This document shows, one piece after another, positions 1 to 11,059 of a stretch of 64,000 bases of DNA. The translations under genes were made by a program, and so were the position numbers. Origin of the DNA: Bacilli bacterium (lineage in GTDB: Bacteria; Bacillota_I; Bacilli_A; RF39; UBA660); NCBI GenBank assembly GCA_017460745.1, contig JAFUAL010000019.1, positions 1 through 64,000 of the forward strand, in the 5' to 3' direction. Within the stretch, counting starts at the first letter, position 1. Each line of letters starts with the position of its first letter. Below the pieces are notes generated by a model, which was not told where the DNA came from, did not search any database, and saw nothing but the letters and a program-made list of their open reading frames with translations.

Positions 1-51
1 ATAACAAATAAAGACAAGCTTTATTTGAATAAATATTATAATTATATGATA

Positions 52-96
52 AAAATCAAGGGTCTAGATGAACTCACTTCGTTCGCCCTTGATTTT
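52..96. terminator. Hairpin, probable bidirectional terminator
   Basis: Two 11-base arms (AAAATCAAGGG at 52-62 and CCCTTGATTTT at 86-96) are perfect inverted repeats, flanked by A- and T-rich runs. The loop holds a further GAAC/GTTC pairing. It most likely ends a gene outside the window. The remaining sequence up to 202 shows no gene. Confidence 0.6.
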
Positions 97-202
97 AATT
101 TACTTTTTTATTTGATGCCTCCTATTTGGGGTTCACATCATAATAAAAATACTTTTCTTTTTCTATTTATTAATTTATAATTAAAAATTAAAGAGGTAAA
201 AT

Positions 203-1246
203 ATGAAAAATGAAATATTTGAAAAAATAGAATTAACAATTATGAATATAAATAAAATGCAAGAATCTTTTACTAAAGATATTAAAATAAGTAAAATTAT
301 ATCATATGCAACATATATGTATCATACAGGATATTTGGATGCATTTGACTATGGGTTATTATTATCAAAATTATCTGATAAAAGAAGACAGGATAAAATA
401 GATAATTTTCTAAAAAATAGAGTTAAAAATTTTATAAAATACAATAATAATTTATTTAGTTCTTTTGCAATTTTATATAATAAGTATAAAGATTATGATA
501 TTAATTATGTTAATGACTACATAGATTATAAAGAAATATCAAGTTCTATGATTGATTTTTTTAAATATTTAAATATCTATGATTTATTTCGTAATATCTT
601 AAATAACAAAATGATAGGTAAAAGTAGTATTATAGGAGAATCGAATCTTACTATAAATAATTATGATGATTCTTATATTGTAATTGGTAATTTTTCTAAA
701 AATAATTTATTGTATTATGATTTATTTGTTCATGAAATGGGACATGCATATGTAAATAATATTTTAAAAGATAAAAAAATATACAATCCAAATACTTTAT
801 ATAAAGAAATTATTCCAATTACTTTTGAAAGATTATTTATTGATTATTTAAAAGAGAATGATTTATTAAGTTTTAAAGACATGAAGAGATTAATAATTAA
901 TGAAGAGACTATGAGAACTGCTGAACTTTCTTATGCCTTTAAAACATGTGATATTATAAAAAATCATTCATATAAGTTAACAAGAAATGATATTGTTTTA
1001 GATGAAAAAGAAGAGGGATATAGTTTTGATTTTCATTATTATGCTATTGCGAATATTGTTTCTATAAATTTACTAGATTTATATAAAAAAGATAGAATCA
1101 AATTTATCAATAATATGCCAAATATTGTAAATGAAATATCATCTATTACTTTACAAAGTTTAAATAAATATTATGATTTTGATTTAATTAGTAACTATTT
1201 AGAAAATAATTTAGCAAGTCAAAAGGTAAGAAAAATAAAAATGTAA
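203..1246 (+). CDS. Putative M3-like zinc metallopeptidase, HExxH
   Basis: This 347-residue cytosolic-looking protein carries HEMGH at residues 177-181. Glutamates follow at about 202 and 209 in the stretch KEIIPITFERLF. That spacing resembles the HExxH...E zinc site of oligoendopeptidase F-like (M3) peptidases. No signal peptide or membrane segment is visible. The protein is much shorter than true oligoendopeptidase F (about 600 residues), so only the catalytic half, or a reduced relative, would be present. The start has an AGAGG Shine-Dalgarno at good distance, and a hairpin terminator follows the stop, so the gene looks monocistronic. The zinc-site reading comes from sequence; substrate and physiological role are unknown. 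Confidence 0.55.
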   Translation: MKNEIFEKIELTIMNINKMQESFTKDIKISKIISYATYMYHTGYLDAFDYGLLLSKLSDKRRQDKIDNFLKNRVKNFIKYNNNLFSSFAILYNKYKDYDINYVNDYIDYKEISSSMIDFFKYLNIYDLFRNILNNKMIGKSSIIGESNLTINNYDDSYIVIGNFSKNNLLYYDLFVHEMGHAYVNNILKDKKIYNPNTLYKEIIPITFERLFIDYLKENDLLSFKDMKRLIINEETMRTAELSYAFKTCDIIKNHSYKLTRNDIVLDEKEEGYSFDFHYYAIANIVSINLLDLYKKDRIKFINNMPNIVNEISSITLQSLNKYYDFDLISNYLENNLASQKVRKIKM

Positions 1247-1250
1247 AATT

Positions 1251-1277
1251 AAGAAGTCTTAATGGACTTCTTTTCTA
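1251..1277 (+). terminator. Rho-independent terminator after the M3-like gene
   Basis: AAGAAGTC at 1251-1258 pairs with GACTTCTT at 1265-1272 around a 6-nt loop and runs into TTTTCT. The stop codon lies just upstream. Confidence 0.75.
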
Positions 1278-1291
1278 TTATTTGATAAAAT
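1263..1291 (+). promoter_or_regulatory. Candidate pcrA promoter
   Basis: TGGACT (1263-1268) lies 17 bp before TAAAAT (1286-1291), which is preceded by an extended TG at 1283-1284. The -35 overlaps the 3' arm of the upstream terminator. Confidence 0.4.
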
Positions 1292-1308
1292 TATTGTGAG
1301 GTAATTGT

Positions 1309-3459
1309 ATGGACATATTAAAAGATTTAAACGAAAGACAAATAGAAGCTGTTAAATGTACAGAAGGGCCACTTTTAGTACTAGCAGGGGCTGGAAGTGG
1401 TAAAACTAAAGTTTTAACAACAAGAATTGCTTATTTAATTGAGCAAGGAATAAGTCCAGATAATATTTTAGCTATCACATTTACTAATAAAGCAGCAGGA
1501 GAAATGAAAAGTCGAATTGGAAGACTTATTGGTTATTATGCAAGGAATATGCAGATATCAACATTTCATTCATTTGGTTTAACATTGATTAAAGAAAATT
1601 TTGAATATTTAGGTTATGATAAAAACTTTGTAATATTTGATAGTGATGATTCACTTACCATTGTAAAAAAAATTATCAAAGAAATGAATTTAGATAAGGA
1701 TCAATTTAATCCTAAAGCAATTCGTAATAAGATAAGTAGTTTAAAGAATGAATTAATTGACTCATCTATGTATAAAAAATATGTTGCAACTGATTTTGAT
1801 GAAATAGTTTATAAAGTATATCAAAAATATGAAGATAGTTTATATCAAAATAATTCTTTAGATTTTGATGATTTATTAGTTTTACCAATTAAATTATTTA
1901 CGAAGAAACCTGATATACTTCTCAAGTATCAAAATAAATTTAAATATATATTAATCGATGAGTATCAAGATACTAATGAGGCTCAATATAAATTAACTAA
2001 AATGTTAGCAAGTCGTTATAAAAATATTTGCTGTGTTGGAGATGTTGATCAAGCAATATATGGATTTCGTGGGGCTAATTATAGAAATATTTTAAATTTT
2101 GAAAGAGATTATAAGAATGCTAAAATAGTTAACTTAGAAGAAAATTATCGAAGTACAACAACTATACTTGATGCAGCCAATTCTGTTATTAAGAATAATA
2201 AAAATAGAAAAGAGAAAAATTTATTTTCGAATTTAGGACAGGGAGAAAAAATAGAATATTATAGAGCAGCTAGTGGTCTAGCTGAAGTTTCCTTTGTTAC
2301 GGAGAAGATTAAAGAGTTAAGAAATAATGGTGTTAGTCTAAAAGATATGGTTATCTTATATCGAACTAATGCTCAATCACGTGCTTTTGAAGATTCTTTA
2401 TTGAAAGCCAATATTCCATATAAAATAATAGGTGGGGTAAACTTCTATGCAAGGCGTGAAATAAAAGATTTACTTGCCTATTTAAGACTTATTCATAATA
2501 GTTCTGATAATGTTAGTTTAGAAAGAGTTATAAATGTTCCAAAGCGTGGAATTGGAGAAAAAACATTAAATAATTTACTAGAAAAAGCAAACATTAATAA
2601 TACTTCTATGTATGATGCTATTACTAGTGGAAAAGAATTGTTGTTTAAGGATATTATTGAAGAGTTAAAAAGTAAGAAGGATACTATGCCTTTAGTGGAA
2701 TTTATTGATTTGGTTTTAGATAAATCAGGGTTACGTGAAAGTCTTAAAAATGAAAAAACACTTGAGGCAGATGTTAGACTTGAAAACTTGGAAGAATTTA
2801 AATCAGTTGCTAGGGCTTTTGTAGAAGAAAATGGAGTTATATCATTAGAAGATTTTTTACTTAATGTCAGTTTAATAAGTGATAATACCGAGGTAAAAGA
2901 TGAGGTAACTGATGCAATTAGTCTAATGACAATTCATGCTGTTAAGGGTCTTGAATTTCCATATGTTTTCTTAGTTGGAATGGAAGAAAGATTATTTCCA
3001 CATTTAAATTCACTTGAAAGTGAAGAAGAAATAGAAGAGGAAAGAAGACTTTGTTATGTAGCAATTACTCGTTGTATGAAAAAACTCTTTATCACGAATG
3101 CTCGTGGAAGAATGATGTATGGAATGGATCAAATTAATCCAGTTAGTAGATTCCTGCTAGAAATTGATGAAAATTTAATTGATAATTTAACTCAAAAAGA
3201 AATTGAAAAAAATAGTAAAATGGATTATAATAAAGTTGAAACGATTGAGCATATAGATAAAAATGAAAAATATGTAGAAAGTGAAATGAATTATAATGTT
3301 GGAGACTTTGTATGTCATGAGAATTTTGGAATAGGAACCGTAGTAGAAATAATTCCTAATAAAAAGAATCCAAAGTTTACACTTTTAAAAATAGCATTTA
3401 AATTACCATATGGAGTTAAGACATTGATATATAGTCATAAAAGTTTGAGAAAGGTGTGA
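1309..3459 (+). CDS. pcrA: ATP-dependent DNA helicase PcrA (UvrD/Rep family)
   Basis: The 716-residue protein is a superfamily 1A 3'-5' helicase used in nucleotide excision repair, replication-fork maintenance and removal of recombination or transcription complexes. Walker A AGAGSGKT sits at residues 26-33. The Walker B/DExx box appears as DEYQDT at 217-222, followed by motif III GDVDQAIYGFRGA and motif IV LEENYRST. Late motifs are LMTIHAVKGLEFPYVFLVG and YVAITRC. The C-terminus (from about 660) is the PcrA-type Tudor-like domain that contacts RNA polymerase in characterised homologues. Length matches PcrA (about 720-740). A GAGGT Shine-Dalgarno precedes ATG. The next gene starts 4 nt after the stop. 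ligA follows two genes later; pcrA-ligA adjacency is classic for Firmicutes. Confidence 0.97.
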   Translation: MDILKDLNERQIEAVKCTEGPLLVLAGAGSGKTKVLTTRIAYLIEQGISPDNILAITFTNKAAGEMKSRIGRLIGYYARNMQISTFHSFGLTLIKENFEYLGYDKNFVIFDSDDSLTIVKKIIKEMNLDKDQFNPKAIRNKISSLKNELIDSSMYKKYVATDFDEIVYKVYQKYEDSLYQNNSLDFDDLLVLPIKLFTKKPDILLKYQNKFKYILIDEYQDTNEAQYKLTKMLASRYKNICCVGDVDQAIYGFRGANYRNILNFERDYKNAKIVNLEENYRSTTTILDAANSVIKNNKNRKEKNLFSNLGQGEKIEYYRAASGLAEVSFVTEKIKELRNNGVSLKDMVILYRTNAQSRAFEDSLLKANIPYKIIGGVNFYARREIKDLLAYLRLIHNSSDNVSLERVINVPKRGIGEKTLNNLLEKANINNTSMYDAITSGKELLFKDIIEELKSKKDTMPLVEFIDLVLDKSGLRESLKNEKTLEADVRLENLEEFKSVARAFVEENGVISLEDFLLNVSLISDNTEVKDEVTDAISLMTIHAVKGLEFPYVFLVGMEERLFPHLNSLESEEEIEEERRLCYVAITRCMKKLFITNARGRMMYGMDQINPVSRFLLEIDENLIDNLTQKEIEKNSKMDYNKVETIEHIDKNEKYVESEMNYNVGDFVCHENFGIGTVVEIIPNKKNPKFTLLKIAFKLPYGVKTLIYSHKSLRKV

Positions 3460-3463
3460 TTTT

Positions 3464-4352
3464 ATGAAAAAAGATTTGACTTTAGTACTTCTTGCAGCTG
3501 GGATGGGGTCAAGATTTGGAGGACTTAAACAAGTTGAACCAGTGGGACCAAACGGAGAATTTATCATTGATTATTCAATATATGATGCAATTCGTGCTGG
3601 ATTTACTAAAATTGTTTTCATTATAAAACGTGAAAACTACGATTTATTCCGTGAGACAGTAGGAAAAAGAATTGAAGGTAAAATTCCAGTTGAATATGCA
3701 TTTCAGGAAATTACGGATATTCCAGAAGGTGTAGAAATACCAGCAGATAGAACCAAACCATGGGGAACTGGACATGCAGTACTTGCAGCAAGAAATGCTA
3801 TTCGTGGAAACTTTGTCATGATTAATTCTGATGATTTCTATGGAAGGGATGCTTATCAAAAGATAAAAGAATTTTTTGATAGTAATGATGATAATGATAC
3901 TTATGCCATGGTTGCATTTCGTACTGTAAATACTATGACTGAAAACGGAAGTGTAAAACGTGGTGTATGCCAGGAAGTTGATGGATATTTATCTAATATA
4001 ATTGAATCAAGCATTGAACGAGTAAATGATGAAATAATTGCAACTCCACTTGATGGACGTGATTCATTTAAAGTAGAAGAAAATGCACTTGTATCTATGA
4101 ATTTCTTTGGCTTTAGAGAAGAAATGATGAATACTTTAAGTCATGGTTTGGTAAAATTCTTTGATGATAATAAAGAAGATTTATCTAAATGCGAATATTT
4201 AATTCCAGATGTTGTATTTGAATCTATTAATAATGGAAAGAAAGTTTGTGTTCTTGAATCAACTGATAAATGGCTTGGTGTAACTTATAAAGAAGATAAA
4301 GATTTTGTCGTATCTAATATCAAAAAATTAATCGAGGAAGGAGAGTATCCAT

Positions 4353-4369
<17 letters not shown>
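3464..4369 (+). CDS. Sugar-phosphate nucleotidyltransferase family protein
   Basis: The 301-residue protein has the NTP_transferase Rossmann fold. The nucleotide-binding loop is LLAAGMGSRFGG near residues 9-20, with a downstream conserved Lys (LKQVEPV) and an acidic metal-binding NSDDFYG. Members activate sugar-1-phosphates or related phosphates to NDP derivatives for envelope glycan synthesis; the actual substrate cannot be read here. It is translationally close to pcrA (4-nt gap) and overlaps the following lipoprotein gene by 17 nt, so these genes should be co-transcribed. It is not closely similar to the GalU-like gene at 32253-33116: the signature loops differ. Confidence 0.75.
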
Positions 4370-6717
<2,348 letters not shown>

Positions 6718-6760
6718 AATACTGCTGTCAACAAAATAATGTTGACAATAGTATTTTTTT
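6718..6760 (+). terminator. ligA terminator
   Basis: AAATACT pairs with AGTATTT and, inside it, GTCAAC pairs with GTTGAC around a short A-rich loop; seven T residues follow. The 3' arm doubles as the -35 box of the rpsP promoter. Confidence 0.85.
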
Positions 6761-6770
6761 ATAATATAAT
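6742..6770 (+). promoter_or_regulatory. Consensus sigma-A promoter for rpsP-khpA
   Basis: TTGACA (6742-6747) and TATAAT (6765-6770) are perfect consensus boxes with 17-bp spacing, about 27 bp before the rpsP start. The -35 lies within the ligA terminator stem, so termination and initiation signals share bases. Confidence 0.88.
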
Positions 6771-6797
6771 TATCTAGTAAATGAAAGGAGATGTACT

Positions 6798-7076
6798 ATG
6801 GCAGTTAAATTAAGACTTAAAAGAATGGGTAGTAAAAAGAAACCAGTATATAGAATTGTTGCAATTGATTCTCATACAAAAAGAGATGGAGAATATATTG
6901 AATTAGTTGGAACATATAATCCATTAACAGAACCAAAAAGTGTTAAAATAAACGATGAAGTAGCTTTAAAATGGTTAAACGATGGAGCAATTCCAAGTGA
7001 TACAGTTCGTAATTTATTAAGTGATGCTGGAATTATGAAAAAATTCCATGAATCTAAAATGAAGAAAGAGAAATAA
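6798..7076 (+). CDS. rpsP: 30S ribosomal protein bS16
   Basis: The 92-residue protein matches bS16 throughout: an N-terminal basic beta strand ([21 protein letters not shown]), [14 protein letters not shown], and [25 protein letters not shown]. It is an assembly protein of the 30S body. AAAGGAGATG precedes the ATG at good distance. A consensus promoter drives it, and khpA follows after 3 nt. The rpsP-khpA (ylqC) pairing is standard in Firmicutes. Here the usual continuation (rimM-trmD-rplS) is missing: a terminator follows khpA directly. Confidence 0.97.
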   Translation: MAVKLRLKRMGSKKKPVYRIVAIDSHTKRDGEYIELVGTYNPLTEPKSVKINDEVALKWLNDGAIPSDTVRNLLSDAGIMKKFHESKMKKEK

Positions 7077-7079
7077 AAT

Positions 7080-7328
7080 ATGGATTATGTTAAATTAGCA
7101 GAGAGATTAATAAAAGCTGTTGTTAAGGATGTCGATGCTGTTTCAGTAAAAGAATTTCCAAGCGATGACGAAAACAAAGTTGAAATTCAAGCAGTCGTAA
7201 GTGAAGATGACATGAAAAGAGTAATTGGTAAAAGTGGAAGAACAATTAATTCCATTAGAACAATACTTAAAGCAAGTAGTAGTTTACATGACCATAAATA
7301 TATTAATCTAAATGTTGAAGGATTTTAA
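7080..7328 (+). CDS. khpA: KH-domain RNA-binding protein KhpA (YlqC)
   Basis: This 82-residue single type-II KH domain protein carries the RNA-binding GxxG loop as IGKSGRTINSIR near residue 50. KhpA typically dimerises, or pairs with KhpB/Jag, to bind small and messenger RNAs and influences cell-wall synthesis and division in streptococci; those roles come from homologues. It sits 3 nt after rpsP and is translationally coupled to it. It ends in a strong terminator, so it is the last gene of a two-gene operon. Confidence 0.92.
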   Translation: MDYVKLAERLIKAVVKDVDAVSVKEFPSDDENKVEIQAVVSEDDMKRVIGKSGRTINSIRTILKASSSLHDHKYINLNVEGF

Positions 7329-7355
7329 ACAACACAGGTTAAGTGTTGTTTTTTT
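7327..7355 (+). terminator. rpsP-khpA terminator
   Basis: AAACAACAC (7327-7335) pairs with GTGTTGTTT (7343-7351), 7-nt loop, then a T run. It begins within the khpA stop codon. Confidence 0.88.
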
Positions 7356-7370
7356 GATATATAATTTTTT

Positions 7371-7399
7371 TTGACTTTATTTTTAGAGCATTATATTAT
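7371..7399 (+). promoter_or_regulatory. Promoter of the rhomboid gene
   Basis: TTGACT (7371-7376), 17-bp spacer, TATTAT (7394-7399); a second TATAAT at 7399-7404 is possible with longer spacing. Confidence 0.6.
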
Positions 7400-7423
7400 A
7401 TAATACATTAAGTAGGAGTGATT

Positions 7424-8572
7424 ATGAATAAAGAAATATATAATGAAAGAGATTTAATTACCATGAAATTGCTTTATTATTTTATAACCGTTAAAAATTA
7501 TAATCCAGTAGTTGTTCAAGGTGCAAAGAATGAAATTTGGCTTGAAAATCTGCAAGAAGAAATAAAAATAGTTCGTATAGTTAACAATTATATACATAAT
7601 AATGAACAAATGGAATTTGATATATTTAAAACTAAAAGATTAGTTAGTAAAATTCGAAAAAAAACATTTTCTATTAGTATGAAAGTCCTAAATATATTTA
7701 CTGATTTAGGAGATAATGTTGATTTTAAGAAAATGAATAGTGATGATCGTATATATAAATATGTAAACGTGAAAGTTGAAAATGATATTCTTAAAAATAA
7801 TGTAATTAAAGAAAATTTTGGCGATTTAAAAAATAATTTTGAATTCAATGAAACAGGATTTAATTTATTTATCAAAATAACAAATGATATAAATGAGAAA
7901 AATAGAGAAGAAGCTATTAAAAATGACGAGATATTTAGACCTAAAAAAGTTGTAGTTACTTATGTATTAATTGGAATACTTGTATTTATTTATTTGCTTG
8001 GATATGTAGTTGGACAAGATGATTTAATTAATATGTTTGCTGTATATGGTCCTTTTATTCGAAAATATCACGAGTATTATAGATTAATAACAGGTGCATT
8101 TTTACATGGTAGTATTTTTCACTTATTAAGTAACTGTTATGCTTTATATGTTGTTGGTAGGCAAATAGAAAGTTTTTATGGAAAAACTAAATTTTTAATA
8201 ATTTATTTTTTCAGTTTATTAATTGGTAGTTTACTTAGTATAACTTTATCAGAGAATCCATCTGTTGGTGCTAGTGGTGCTATATTTGGACTTATGGGAA
8301 GTTTGCTTTATTTTGGGTATTATTATCGTGTTTATTTAGGAAGTACTTGGAAAGATAATATTTTACCAGTTATTGTTATTAATTTATTTTTAAGTTTTAT
8401 TATTCAAAATATTGATTATTTTGCTCATATTGGAGGACTTATAGGAGGAATTCTTGCAAGTCTTGCCGTTGGAATAAAATATAAAGAAAATGCATCAAGT
8501 AGAATAAATGGAATAATAATTTCAATTATTCTAACCGTATTTTTGATATATCTTGGAATATTTATGAAGTAG
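7424..8572 (+). CDS. Rhomboid intramembrane serine protease with long cytosolic N-terminus
   Basis: The 382-residue protein has an approximately 175-residue soluble N-terminal region, then six to seven membrane segments. Rhomboid signatures are clear: HGSIFHLLSN for helix 2, GASGAIFG with catalytic Ser284, and HIGGLIGG with catalytic His335. Rhomboids cleave transmembrane segments of substrate proteins within the bilayer. The architecture (soluble N-terminus plus rhomboid core) resembles GluP/YqgP of Bacillus, without its C-terminal TPR part. I chose ATG at 7424 over GTG at 7418 because AGGAG at 7414-7418 is 5 nt upstream and overlaps the GTG. Promoter and terminator frame a single-gene unit. 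Confidence 0.92.
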   Translation: MNKEIYNERDLITMKLLYYFITVKNYNPVVVQGAKNEIWLENLQEEIKIVRIVNNYIHNNEQMEFDIFKTKRLVSKIRKKTFSISMKVLNIFTDLGDNVDFKKMNSDDRIYKYVNVKVENDILKNNVIKENFGDLKNNFEFNETGFNLFIKITNDINEKNREEAIKNDEIFRPKKVVVTYVLIGILVFIYLLGYVVGQDDLINMFAVYGPFIRKYHEYYRLITGAFLHGSIFHLLSNCYALYVVGRQIESFYGKTKFLIIYFFSLLIGSLLSITLSENPSVGASGAIFGLMGSLLYFGYYYRVYLGSTWKDNILPVIVINLFLSFIIQNIDYFAHIGGLIGGILASLAVGIKYKENASSRINGIIISIILTVFLIYLGIFMK

Positions 8573-8590
8573 TGATACTTCTTTTTTTTT
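8566..8590 (+). terminator. Terminator of the rhomboid gene
   Basis: GAAGTA (8566-8571) and TACTTC (8576-8581) enclose a GTGA tetraloop, followed by nine T residues. The stem overlaps the stop codon. Confidence 0.85.
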
Positions 8591-8617
8591 GACATAAAAT
8601 TATATGGGGAGTTAGAT

Positions 8618-9781
8618 ATGCTTAAAAAAATATTTATTTTAATTTTGATTTTTGTTATATTTTTACCAACTTTATATGTAAAAGCAGAGGATAATATTAC
8701 ATTACTTAGTAATGCTAGATCAGGTTTGCTTGTTGAGACATCAAGTGGTAATATTATATATGAAAAAAATATTAATGAAAGAGTTTCTGTTGCTTCTATG
8801 ACAAAGATGATGGGAATGATACTCGTGATGGAGTCGTTGGAAGATGGGAAAATAAGACTTGATGAAAAGGTAAAAACTTCAAAAAATGCAAGTGATATGG
8901 GTGGTAGTCAAATTTGGTTATCAGAAGGTGAAGAAATGCTAGTTTCCGATTTAATAAAAGGAGTTATGATGGCCAGTGCAAATGATGGAATTGTAAGTCT
9001 TGCTGAAAGGATAGGTGGAACAGAAGAAAAATTCGTTGCAATGATGAATGAAAAAGCCAAATTACTTGGTCTTAAAAATACAAACTTTGTAAATCCAACT
9101 GGACTTGATGAAGAAGGACATTATTCAAGTGCCTATGATATGAGTATAATTGCTCGTGAACTCATGAAACATGAAGATATATTTAAATATACAAGTGTAT
9201 ATGAAGATTATTTAAGAAAAGGAACTGAAAATGAGTATTGGCTTGTTAATACTAATAAACTTATCAAAACTTTTCAAGGAGCAGATGGTTTAAAAACAGG
9301 TATGACTGATAATGCAGGTTACTGTATGGCTGTAACAGCTAAAAGAAATGGAATGCGACTTTTGGCAATTGTACTTGGTGAAGAAAATGGTAAAGTTCGA
9401 AATCAAGAAACTGCTGAATTATTAGAGTATGGATTCTCGAACTATGAACTTGAAACTATAAAGAAAAAAGGGGACGTTTTAGGAACTATTCATATAGATA
9501 AAACTAATAAAAATAATATTGAAATAGTTGCAAGCAAGGATGTTACGGTTTTAAAAAACAAAGGCTCTGAAAAGAAAGAGTATAGAAGTGATGTAAAACT
9601 TCATAATTTAAAATTACCGATTACTAAGGGAAGTGAAATAGGAGATTTAGTTGTTCTAGATAATTTAGGTAATCAAATAGATAAAATATCGGTTACTGTT
9701 AACGAGGACATTAAAAAAGATAATTTTTTAAATATTTATTTAAAAATACTTTTAGGAGTTATACAAGGTGAACTTGTATAA
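8618..9781 (+). CDS. D-alanyl-D-alanine carboxypeptidase (PBP5/DacA-type)
   Basis: This 387-residue secreted penicillin-binding protein trims the terminal D-Ala from peptidoglycan stem peptides. An N-terminal signal peptide (about 22 residues, ending VKAED) is evident. The three active-site motifs are present: SMTK with nucleophile Ser60, SAN at 120-122, and KTG at 226-228. A C-terminal beta domain follows and ends in a hydrophobic/amphipathic tail (NIYLKILLGVIQ) that fits membrane anchoring. Length matches DacA/DacF proteins. GGGGAG precedes ATG. DacF of Bacillus belongs to the spoIIA operon, but here there is no sporulation neighbour, so a vegetative DacA-like role is more likely. Confidence 0.93.
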   Translation: MLKKIFILILIFVIFLPTLYVKAEDNITLLSNARSGLLVETSSGNIIYEKNINERVSVASMTKMMGMILVMESLEDGKIRLDEKVKTSKNASDMGGSQIWLSEGEEMLVSDLIKGVMMASANDGIVSLAERIGGTEEKFVAMMNEKAKLLGLKNTNFVNPTGLDEEGHYSSAYDMSIIARELMKHEDIFKYTSVYEDYLRKGTENEYWLVNTNKLIKTFQGADGLKTGMTDNAGYCMAVTAKRNGMRLLAIVLGEENGKVRNQETAELLEYGFSNYELETIKKKGDVLGTIHIDKTNKNNIEIVASKDVTVLKNKGSEKKEYRSDVKLHNLKLPITKGSEIGDLVVLDNLGNQIDKISVTVNEDIKKDNFLNIYLKILLGVIQGELV

Positions 9782-9796
9782 TTTTTTTTAAAATTA

Positions 9797-9805
9797 TGCT
9801 ATAAT
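9797..9805 (+). promoter_or_regulatory. Extended -10 promoter
   Basis: TG-C-TATAAT is a full extended -10 box about 19 bp before the downstream start. No good -35 is seen at 17 bp. Confidence 0.6.
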
Positions 9806-9823
9806 TAAAATAAGGAGGGAAGT

Positions 9824-10414
9824 ATGAAAAAGACATTTCAAAATATAACTAATTCTATTATATGTGTTTCAGCACTTGCATTAATTATAGGATTAATTAT
9901 AATATTTTATCCATCAATATCTTTAAAAACATTTGGAATAATAGGTGCAATTTATTTAATTATCCATGGTCTAATTTTGATTTCATTAGAAATGAGAATT
10001 ACTAAAATATTTGTACCATTTGAAAGCATGTTAACTGGGGTTCTTTCAATAGTTCTTGGAATAGTTTTATTAAGTAAACCTGATAGTGCTAGTATATTAA
10101 TTGCCGTTTCTCTTGGTATGTGGATTATAGTTTCAAGTATAAATAGCATTAAAGTTGCTTGTTTCTTTAGAAAGATTAAAGATTTTCCATCAACATTAAT
10201 AATTATTTTAAGTATTTTAGATATTGTTATGGGTTATCTTGCAATATTAAATCCATTTGAAGCATCAATTACTCTTGCATTGTATCTTGGCGTTATGCTT
10301 GTTGTACATTCAATATTTAATATTGTTGATATGATAATCTTAAAGAAAAATTTGAAAGATAAAGAAAAATTTATTAAAGAAAAAATTTCAAAGTTAATAC
10401 CAAAATTTGAGTAA
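9824..10414 (+). CDS. DUF308/HdeD-family membrane protein
   Basis: The 196-residue protein contains about six hydrophobic helices arranged as three two-helix repeats (LGIVLLSKPDSAS and MGYLAILNPFEAS are repeat boundaries), the pattern of the DUF308/HdeD family. HdeD is linked to acid resistance in Escherichia coli, but the molecular function of the family is unclear. Upstream lies a TG-extended -10 box with AAGGAGGG as ribosome site; downstream a strong hairpin ends the unit. The tail is basic and probably cytosolic. Confidence 0.75.
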   Translation: MKKTFQNITNSIICVSALALIIGLIIIFYPSISLKTFGIIGAIYLIIHGLILISLEMRITKIFVPFESMLTGVLSIVLGIVLLSKPDSASILIAVSLGMWIIVSSINSIKVACFFRKIKDFPSTLIIILSILDIVMGYLAILNPFEASITLALYLGVMLVVHSIFNIVDMIILKKNLKDKEKFIKEKISKLIPKFE

Positions 10415-10417
10415 TAG

Positions 10418-10447
10418 AGTAAACAAGTTTGATCTTGTTTACTTTCT
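10418..10447 (+). terminator. Terminator after the DUF308 gene
   Basis: Perfect 10-bp stem AGTAAACAAG / CTTGTTTACT with a 6-nt loop, then TTCTTAT. Confidence 0.82.
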
Positions 10448-10470
10448 TATTATAATATTTTTTCTGAATA

Positions 10471-10479
10471 TGTTATAAT
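10471..10479 (+). promoter_or_regulatory. Extended -10 promoter of the flavoprotein pair
   Basis: TG-T-TATAAT, 34 bp before the first start codon. Confidence 0.6.
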
Positions 10480-10513
10480 ATATTGTATAAAGATATTAGA
10501 AAAGGAATAAAAA

Positions 10514-11047
10514 ATGAAAAAAGTTGTAATAATAACAAGTTCTTTAAGAGATAATAGTAATTCAAATGCTTTAGCAGAAAGATTTATGGAAGGTGCTAAA
10601 GAAAGTGGTAATGCTGTTGAAATAGTATCGTTAAAAACAAACAGAATAGCACCATGTCTTGGTTGTAATTATTGTCAAATACATGGGTGTTGTGTTATGA
10701 AAGATAAATTAAATGAAATACTTGATAAAGTAATAGACTCTGATGTATTAGTATTTGCAAGTCCGACATATTTCTATAGTATTTCTGGAACACTTAAAAA
10801 TTTTATTGATAGGACATATGCAAAATTTACAAAAATTAAAAACAAAGATTTTTATTATATTGGAAGTTGTTCCGATGATAGTAAAGAAGCAATTGATAGA
10901 TGTGTAAATACTGTTAAAGGGTTTCTTGATTGTTTAGATAGCGTTAATTTAAAAGGGATAGTTTATGGTATATCTCTTACAGATGTATTCGATGCTAAAT
11001 ATAGTAATTCTTATAATGAAGCGTATGAAATGGGAAAAAATATATAA
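10514..11047 (+). CDS. NADPH-dependent FMN reductase-like flavoprotein
   Basis: The 177-residue flavodoxin-fold protein shows the FMN phosphate loop SSLRDNSNSNALAERFMEG and, after it, a cysteine cluster CLGCNYCQIHGCC near residues 49-61, then FASPTYFYSISGTLKNFIDR. This pattern is typical of NAD(P)H-dependent FMN reductases and iron-sulfur flavoproteins in gut Firmicutes; the cysteines could hold a cluster or act in redox. It is followed after 12 nt by a second flavodoxin-like gene, so the two probably form an operon handling electron transfer or quinone/nitro-compound reduction. The substrate is unknown. Confidence 0.82.
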   Translation: MKKVVIITSSLRDNSNSNALAERFMEGAKESGNAVEIVSLKTNRIAPCLGCNYCQIHGCCVMKDKLNEILDKVIDSDVLVFASPTYFYSISGTLKNFIDRTYAKFTKIKNKDFYYIGSCSDDSKEAIDRCVNTVKGFLDCLDSVNLKGIVYGISLTDVFDAKYSNSYNEAYEMGKNI

Positions 11048-11059
11048 AGGAGAAAAAAT

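Noticed and set aside
100-140. TTTGATGCCTC near 112-122 resembles the start of the rplU leader at 38391
   Set aside because: The similarity is limited to about 11 bases; no ribosomal gene follows and the remaining leader elements are absent.
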